DNA of 64,000 nt from assembly GCF_025371035.1 (NCBI RefSeq), contig NZ_JANZXB010000003.1, positions 372,001-436,000 on the forward strand. The letters are read 5' to 3'. Origin of the DNA: Sphingomonas sp. LC-1 (GTDB lineage: Bacteria; Pseudomonadota; Alphaproteobacteria; Sphingomonadales; Sphingomonadaceae). Made by a program: the position numbers and the translations under genes. Within the stretch, counting starts at the first letter, position 1. Each line of letters begins with the position of its first letter. Below are positions 58,807-64,000 of this stretch, piece after piece. Below the pieces are notes generated by a model, which was given only the letters and a program-made list of their open reading frames with translations, searched no databases and was not told the DNA's origin.

Positions 58807-60165
58807 TTGGACTTCGACCTGCCACCGCCCACGGTCATCACGGCGAATATCGACCTCGACGCGCGGGTCCGTGCCTTTGACGGCGGCGACCGCTCGCTCG
58901 TTCGCCTCGCCGCCGAGCTCTGGCCGGTGATCGAGCCGCGCGCCGACGAGGTGACCGACGCCTATTGGAATCACTGGCGCCTGACCAATCCGGGCCGCCC
59001 GGAATGGACACCGCTCGATCGCGAGCGCCAGCTGGTCGCGGGCCGCGCCTATCTTCGCAACCGCTTCTGCGATGTCGCCGGGCGGGAATGGGTCGAGTCG
59101 CTGGGCCGGGCCATCGCCTCCGCCTATGCCGGCGGGGTGGCGCCGATGGAGGTGCTGGCCATGTCCTGCGCCAGCGACCGCGCGGTGCTGAAGATCGTGC
59201 TGGAGGAAATGGGCGAGGATGATCCACGTCGATTGATCGCGATCGATACGCTGCTGCGGGTTTACGGCATGGAGACCGAACTGACGGTCGAGCTGTTCGC
59301 GGGCTTTGCAAGCTGGTGCGCCGAGCGTCAGCGCGAGCGGCTGGCGGGCGACTTCCGCAACGGCATCGCCGCGGTGGTGGAAACCGCGTCGGTCGGCGGA
59401 CAGGATTTGCGGCGCCAGGCGCAGGACGCCTCGCTGTCGACCCGCGGTATGCTGGGCAAGTCGAGCGAGGTGGCCGCCGCCGCCGAACAGTCCGCCGTCG
59501 CGATGCGCGAAGCGGCGCAGACTGCCGCCGGGCTGATCCGCGCGATCGAGGATGCGCGGACCGAGGTCGATCAGGCCGCCGATGTCGCCAACCGCGCCGC
59601 CGACCAGGCGGGGCAGGCGGTCGGCATGTCCGAGATGCTGTCCGACCACGCCAAGTCGATCGAATCGATCCTGGGCCTGATCCGCGATATTGCCGGACAG
59701 ACCAATTTGCTGGCGCTCAACGCCACGATCGAGGCCGCGCGCGCCGGCGATGCGGGCCGGGGCTTCGCCGTGGTCGCGCAGGAGGTGAAGAGCCTCGCCA
59801 GCCAGACCGCGCGCGCCACCGACGACATCGCCACCAAGATTGCCGCGATCCAGGCCGCGACCCGCTCGACGGTCGAGACCAATGCGTCGATCAAGGCGAC
59901 GGTCAATGAGGTACAGGCTTCTGCCGAGCGGATCCGCCATGCGATGGAGGCACAGGCGCAGACGGTGACCGCGATCACCGCCGCCGTCGACGAAACCGCG
60001 CTGGCCGCCGACTCGATGTCGCACACCATCGCCGCGATCCGTCAGGATACCGAGCATGTCGCACAGGAGATTGACCGGGTCGGGCGCGGCTTCGACAATC
60101 TCGACACGCAACTGGGCGAGTTGAAGACCAGCGCGACCCAGTTCGTGGCCCGCGTCGCCGCGTAA
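58807..60165 (+). CDS. Soluble globin-coupled chemoreceptor (MCP) lacking the haem histidine
   Basis: A 452-aa protein without membrane helices. Residues about 15-175 are all-helical and resemble the protoglobin sensor of HemAT-type receptors. The F-helix segment that normally reads H-x-I-G-L-x-P is YAGGVAP (107-113), with Tyr107 in place of the haem-binding His. Residues about 190-452 are the MCP signalling domain, with the hairpin tip [20 protein letters not shown] and [15 protein letters not shown] intact. The start is TTG at 58807 with GGGGGA about 8 bases upstream; the nearby ATG is out of frame. No che genes are in the window. Confidence 0.82.
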   Translation: MDFDLPPPTVITANIDLDARVRAFDGGDRSLVRLAAELWPVIEPRADEVTDAYWNHWRLTNPGRPEWTPLDRERQLVAGRAYLRNRFCDVAGREWVESLGRAIASAYAGGVAPMEVLAMSCASDRAVLKIVLEEMGEDDPRRLIAIDTLLRVYGMETELTVELFAGFASWCAERQRERLAGDFRNGIAAVVETASVGGQDLRRQAQDASLSTRGMLGKSSEVAAAAEQSAVAMREAAQTAAGLIRAIEDARTEVDQAADVANRAADQAGQAVGMSEMLSDHAKSIESILGLIRDIAGQTNLLALNATIEAARAGDAGRGFAVVAQEVKSLASQTARATDDIATKIAAIQAATRSTVETNASIKATVNEVQASAERIRHAMEAQAQTVTAITAAVDETALAADSMSHTIAAIRQDTEHVAQEIDRVGRGFDNLDTQLGELKTSATQFVARVAA

Positions 60166-60322
60166 TTCCGCTTTTCTCCCGGCGCGAAGTGGGGGGGGAG
60201 CTGGGGGGCTTGCGATAGCGCGACATGCCTCCGTTGGAGCGTTGCCCTGACATCTCCCCTCGCAGGGTGAGGAAGTCGGGATGCCGGTTGACGCATCCGC
60301 CCGCGCCCGGCACGGGCGGGGT

Positions 60323-61018
60323 ATGACGACGATATTGGTAACGGGGAGCAGCCGCGGCATCGGCGCGGCGATCGCCACGGCGCTGGGCGAACTGCCCGGC
60401 GTCCGCGTGCTGGGCCATGGCACGCGCAGCGGCATCGCCGAGGACCTGTCCCAACCGGACGCGCCCGCCAGGCTATGGGCGGCGGCGCTGCAGCAGGCGG
60501 GCGGGGCGATCGACATATTGGTCAACAATGCCGGTATCTTCGAGGCAAGTCCGCTCGACGCGGACGACTGGTCCGAAAGCTGGGCCCGCACCATGCAGGT
60601 CAATCTGACCGCGTCGGCGGAGCTTTGCCGCCTGGCGGTGCTCCACTGGCAGGAACGCGGCGTCGGGGGACGCATCGTCAACATTGCCAGCCGCGCCGCC
60701 TATCGTGGCGATTCCCCGTCGCACTGGCATTATGCCGCGTCCAAGGGCGGCATGGTTGCGATGACCAAGACCATCGCGCGGGGCTATGCGGCGCAGGGGA
60801 TTCTCGCCTTTGCCGTATGCCCGGGTTTCACCATGACGGGCATGGCCGACGATTATCTGGCCAGCCGGGGCGGCGACAAGCTGCTCGCCGATATTCCGCT
60901 CGGCCGGGTGGCATCGCCAGAAGAGGTCGCCGCCGCCGTCCGTTTCCTGTGCACCGATGCACCGCCATCGATGACCGGCGCGGTCCTCGACATCAATGGA
61001 GCCAGCTATGTCCGCTGA
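60323..61018 (+). CDS. SDR-family oxidoreductase (FabG-like)
   Basis: A 231-aa short-chain dehydrogenase. NAD(P)-binding TGSSRGIGAAIATAL, the NNAG motif (ILVNNAGIFEAS), active-site Ser in NIASRAAYRG and Tyr-x3-Lys in HYAASKGG, and the C-terminal VRFLCTDAPPSMTGAVLDIN. The substrate is unknown. The ATG at 60323 gives the normal N-terminus MTTILVTGSS; an ATG at 60281 would add 14 residues. Its end overlaps the start of prmA by 11 bases. Confidence 0.9.
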   Translation: MTTILVTGSSRGIGAAIATALGELPGVRVLGHGTRSGIAEDLSQPDAPARLWAAALQQAGGAIDILVNNAGIFEASPLDADDWSESWARTMQVNLTASAELCRLAVLHWQERGVGGRIVNIASRAAYRGDSPSHWHYAASKGGMVAMTKTIARGYAAQGILAFAVCPGFTMTGMADDYLASRGGDKLLADIPLGRVASPEEVAAAVRFLCTDAPPSMTGAVLDINGASYVR

Positions 61019-61940
61019 CAGCTGGAAGCTGACCCTGCCCTGCACCCGCGACGAGGCGGAGGCGATCGACGCGGCCGACGATCTGGCGATCGATGCCGTC
61101 ATCATGACCACCGAGGAGGTGGAGGACGACCGCGAGCATTGGCGGCTCGACGCCTATTTCGAGGCGGAACCCGATTCGGCGACCATCGACGCGATTCGCG
61201 CCCTGGTGCCCAGCGCGGGCGACCATCCCGCCACCGTCGAGCATTTGGCGGCGCAGGACTGGGTCACGATGAGCCAGGCGGGGCTGGAGCCTTTGTCGGT
61301 CGGGCGCTTCTTCGTCCATACCGGTGACGAGGCCGTGCCCCAGGGGAAGCGCGGGTTCCACATCCCGGCGGGCCGCGCCTTCGGCACCGGGCATCACGAG
61401 ACGACCAGCGGCTGCCTCGCCATGCTTGATGCCATGGCCGGGGAACCGGTGGCGAATGCGATCGATGTCGGCACCGGCACCGGGTTGCTCGCCTTCGCCG
61501 TGCGGCATCTCTGGCCGAGTGCGAAGGTGGTGGCGACCGATATCGATCCCATCGCGATCGACGTGACGGCCGAGAATGCCGCGATCAACGGCGTCGATGG
61601 GGTGGAACTGATCGTCGCGGACGGCGCGCTGGCCGACCCGATCATGGCCGCATCGCCCTATGACCTTGTCATCGCCAATATCCTGGCCGGGCCGTTGATC
61701 TCGATGGCGCCGGAACTGGCGGCGATCGCCGGCCCCGGGGCGACCCTGGTGCTCGCCGGACTGCTGGAGACGCAGCGCGCCGATGTGGTTGCGGCCTATG
61801 AGGCATGCGGTTGCGCGCTGGAGACGGTCGATCGGCGCGGCGACTGGAGTGTGTTGCGGTTGCGGGCAGCCAAAGAGCGGTTCGTGCCCAACGCTCCGTT
61901 CGATCCCAAGGGGCGCGACGGCTGGGCGCTCGATATTTGA
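61008..61940 (+). CDS. prmA: Ribosomal protein L11 methyltransferase
   Basis: A 310-aa enzyme that trimethylates lysines and the N-terminus of L11. The N-terminal recognition domain is followed by GRAFGTGHHETTSGCL, SAM motif I IDVGTGTGLLAFAV, VATDIDPIAIDVTAENAAIN, and the LVIANILAGPL motif that stands for the usual Asn-Pro-Pro-Tyr. The ATG at 61008 has GGAG 7 bases upstream; an ATG at 60996 lies inside the SDR gene and is less likely. The substrate gene rplK is at 17.6 kb. Confidence 0.95.
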   Translation: MSADSWKLTLPCTRDEAEAIDAADDLAIDAVIMTTEEVEDDREHWRLDAYFEAEPDSATIDAIRALVPSAGDHPATVEHLAAQDWVTMSQAGLEPLSVGRFFVHTGDEAVPQGKRGFHIPAGRAFGTGHHETTSGCLAMLDAMAGEPVANAIDVGTGTGLLAFAVRHLWPSAKVVATDIDPIAIDVTAENAAINGVDGVELIVADGALADPIMAASPYDLVIANILAGPLISMAPELAAIAGPGATLVLAGLLETQRADVVAAYEACGCALETVDRRGDWSVLRLRAAKERFVPNAPFDPKGRDGWALDI

Positions 61941-61991
61941 CCGTCGTCCCGCCTCTCGGGCATAACCCGCCCAAAGACACAAGGAGAGGTC

Positions 61992-63518
61992 ATGGCATCG
62001 ACGATGGTCGAACTGGAACGCCGCCGCGCGGCCGCGCGGGCCGGTGGTGGCGAGAAGCGCGTCGCCGCGCAGCACGCCAAGGGCAAGCTGACCGCGCGCG
62101 AGCGGCTCGACGTGCTGCTGGACGAAGGGAGCTTCGAGGAGCTCGACATGTTCGTCGAGCATAACTGCACCGACTTCGGCATGACCGAACAGATCGTCCC
62201 CGGCGACGGCGTGGTGACGGGTTCGGGCACGATCAACGGGCGGCTGGTGTTCGTCTTCAGCCAGGACTTCACCGTGTTCGGCGGCTCGCTGTCCGAACGC
62301 CATGCGCAGAAAATCTGCAAGATCATGGATATGGCGATGAAGGTCGGCGCGCCGGTCATCGGCCTGAACGATTCGGGCGGCGCGCGCATCCAGGAGGGCG
62401 TGGCGTCGCTGGGGGGCTATGCCGAGGTGTTCCAGCGCAATGTGCTGGCCAGCGGCGTGGTGCCGCAGCTTTCGCTCATCATGGGGCCGTGCGCGGGCGG
62501 CGCGGTCTATAGCCCGGCGATGACCGACTTCATCTTCATGGTGAAGGACTCGAGCTACATGTTCGTCACCGGCCCCGATGTGGTGAAGACGGTGACCAAC
62601 GAGGTGGTGACGCAGGAAGCGCTGGGCGGTGCGGTGACCCACACGACCAAGACCGGCGTCGCGGATGTGGCGTTCGAGGACGATATCGAGGCGCTGCTGG
62701 CGGCGCGCGACTTCATCGACTTCCTGCCCGCCAACAATCGCGAGGGCGTGCCAGAGCGGCCGACGGCGGATGCGTGGGACCGCATCGAGGAAAGCCTCGA
62801 CACGCTGATCCCCGCTTCGGCCAACCAGCCCTATGACATGCACGAGCTGATCGCCAAGGTCGTGGACGAAGGCGATTTCTTCGAGGTGCAGCCGGCCCAC
62901 GGCGCCAACATCATCACCGGCTTCGGCCGGATCGAGGGGCGGACGGTCGGCTTCGTCGCCAACCAGCCGATGGTGCTGGCGGGGGTGCTCGACATCAATG
63001 CCAGCCGCAAGGCGGCGCGCTTCGTGCGCTTCTGCGATGCGTTTGAGATTCCGATCGTGACCTTTGTCGACGTACCCGGCTTCCTGCCCGGTACGAGCCA
63101 AGAGCATAACGGCATCATCAAGCATGGCGCGAAGCTGCTCTTCGCCTATGCCGAGGCGACGGTGCCGAAGATCACGGTCATCACGCGCAAGGCCTATGGC
63201 GGCGCATACGACGTGATGGCGTCCAAGCACTTACGCGGCGACCTCAACTATGCCTGGCCGACCGCCGAGATCGCAGTGATGGGGGCCAAGGGCGCGGTCG
63301 AGATCATCTTCCGGGGCAAGACGCCGGAAGAAATCGCCGAACGCACCGCCGAATATGAGGCGCGCTTCGCCAACCCGTTCGTGGCGGCGTCCAAGGGCTT
63401 TGTCGACGAGGTGATCCAGCCACATTCTACCCGCAGGCGGATCGCGCTGGGCCTGCGCAAGCTGCGCAACAAGGACCTCGCCAATCCGTGGAAGAAGCAT
63501 GACAACCTGCCGCTGTGA
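61992..63518 (+). CDS. pccB: Propionyl-CoA carboxylase beta subunit
   Basis: A 508-aa carboxyltransferase subunit that makes methylmalonyl-CoA from propionyl-CoA with a biotinylated alpha subunit. Family sequences: [76 protein letters not shown], and in the C-terminal half [20 protein letters not shown] and [25 protein letters not shown] lies before the ATG. The downstream epimerase gene supports propionyl-CoA as substrate. Its 3' end overlaps the LprI-like gene by 20 bases. Confidence 0.96.
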   Translation: MASTMVELERRRAAARAGGGEKRVAAQHAKGKLTARERLDVLLDEGSFEELDMFVEHNCTDFGMTEQIVPGDGVVTGSGTINGRLVFVFSQDFTVFGGSLSERHAQKICKIMDMAMKVGAPVIGLNDSGGARIQEGVASLGGYAEVFQRNVLASGVVPQLSLIMGPCAGGAVYSPAMTDFIFMVKDSSYMFVTGPDVVKTVTNEVVTQEALGGAVTHTTKTGVADVAFEDDIEALLAARDFIDFLPANNREGVPERPTADAWDRIEESLDTLIPASANQPYDMHELIAKVVDEGDFFEVQPAHGANIITGFGRIEGRTVGFVANQPMVLAGVLDINASRKAARFVRFCDAFEIPIVTFVDVPGFLPGTSQEHNGIIKHGAKLLFAYAEATVPKITVITRKAYGGAYDVMASKHLRGDLNYAWPTAEIAVMGAKGAVEIIFRGKTPEEIAERTAEYEARFANPFVAASKGFVDEVIQPHSTRRRIALGLRKLRNKDLANPWKKHDNLPL

Positions 63519-63933
63519 GCTGCTCATCTTGACGTTTTTTGCTGTTGTTCCAATGGCGGGAGCAGTGTCATCGACACCAAACCGGCTTTCGTGCAGCAAT
63601 GTTGATCCTGATATGGCGCGCACGTACGTTGACAGGCGTGTGAAGAAAAAGGAACTCCAACTTACCGCTCTTTATCCCAAAGCTTTGGCATCGGTACGGC
63701 GCAATTATATGAAATTTGGACGCCAGGATAACCGGAGTGACCCCATATATTTCCAGCGGTCGCAAGATGCTTGGAAGAAATTCGTTTTAAATGACTGTAA
63801 GTTGCGCGCATCGTTCGGTGGCGGGTCTAATTCGTCAATTAGTGATCGCGAGCTAGACTGTTATGAAGGTGCGCTTGATGGGCGGATCGAGTTTTTCAAG
63901 CAACTCGCCGACGGGAGTTTTGGAGCAGGATGA
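63499..63933 (+). CDS. Exported LprI-like protein (lysozyme-inhibitor family), lower G+C
   Basis: A 144-aa protein with a signal peptide ending about MAGA (residue 22). The C-terminal part, [20 protein letters not shown] then [20 protein letters not shown], resembles the LprI N-terminal-type domain with its paired cysteines. Hand counts of three 60-base lines in the gene gave 33, 25 and 27 G or C, clearly below the neighbouring genes, and codons such as TTA, AAA and ATA are common, so it looks like a recent arrival. It overlaps pccB by 20 bases and the epimerase gene by 4 (ATGA), so it sits exactly inside a conserved gene pair. Confidence 0.72.
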   Translation: MTTCRCELLILTFFAVVPMAGAVSSTPNRLSCSNVDPDMARTYVDRRVKKKELQLTALYPKALASVRRNYMKFGRQDNRSDPIYFQRSQDAWKKFVLNDCKLRASFGGGSNSSISDRELDCYEGALDGRIEFFKQLADGSFGAG

Positions 63934-64000
63934 CACTCGGCTACCTCAACCATATCGGCATCGCCACGCCTTCCATCGAGAAGACAGTTGAAACCTATCG
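63930..64000 (+). CDS. mce: Methylmalonyl-CoA epimerase (3' truncated by window end)
   Basis: Only 23 codons are visible: [20 protein letters not shown] and onward. The LNHIGIA start with its metal-ligand His is typical of the vicinal-oxygen-chelate fold of methylmalonyl-CoA epimerase. The position after pccB supports this. The gene continues past the window. Confidence 0.8.
   Translation, partial: MTLGYLNHIGIATPSIEKTVETY

Overview
The window looks like chromosome from a sphingomonad (Alphaproteobacteria, Sphingomonas or a close relative). The evidence is high G+C coding sequence throughout, a circularly permuted two-piece tmRNA whose tag reads ANDNEALAIAA, two TonB-dependent receptors, an alphaproteobacterial NDUFS4-type complex I accessory subunit, and many palindromic intergenic repeats of four families. 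Gene assignments come from reading the translations and motifs by eye. No database search was run.

Layout. 0-5 kb: a DSF-type signal synthase (RpfF family) sits between two membrane-bound GGDEF-EAL proteins. 5-11.5 kb: a three-gene operon (small membrane protein, methyltransferase, small membrane protein) diverges from a Crp-family regulator with an apparent AUA start, followed by a TonB-dependent receptor, an L,D-transpeptidase and a lipoprotein. 11.5-16.6 kb: glucuronate catabolism, with uxuA-uxaC-uxuB divergent from kdgK. 16.8-21.7 kb: secE-nusG and rplK-rplA, separated by an opposite-strand cassette encoding two exported proteins of unknown function and an M48 metallopeptidase. 22-28.5 kb: cstA-ybdD, a Tat-exported DUF4253 protein, an FMN reductase, chorismate mutase with a mycobacterial-type thymidylate kinase, and a polyprenyl diphosphate synthase. 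28.8-36.3 kb: hrpB, NDUFS4, the lemA-TPM-TPM-nudix operon, mscL, an Rrf2 regulator and ssrA. 36.6-44.5 kb: mutS, maeB and a second TonB-dependent receptor.

44.5-55.7 kb has a trehalose and osmotic-stress theme. A response regulator, histidine kinase, periplasmic trehalase and Hsp70-like ATPase form one probable operon, divergent from an exported protein with a YgiW-like core and a Pro/Gly-rich tail. MscS comes next, then otsB-GH15-otsA behind a sequence that fits a general-stress (EcfG) promoter. 55.9-60.2 kb: sdhC-sdhD-sdhA without sdhB beside it, and a soluble globin-coupled chemoreceptor that seems to lack its haem-ligand histidine. 60.3-64 kb: an SDR, prmA, and the start of a propionyl-CoA pathway (pccB, mce), with a lower-G+C LprI-like gene wedged between pccB and mce.

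The best candidates for new biology are the rpfF/c-di-GMP cassette, with a long dyad over its start codon; the unrecognised membrane/methyltransferase operon beside the Crp regulator; the chemoreceptor with an altered haem pocket; and the repeat families, one of which has inserted inside another while a further copy has rewritten the C-terminus of MscS. The first and last genes are cut by the window edges.
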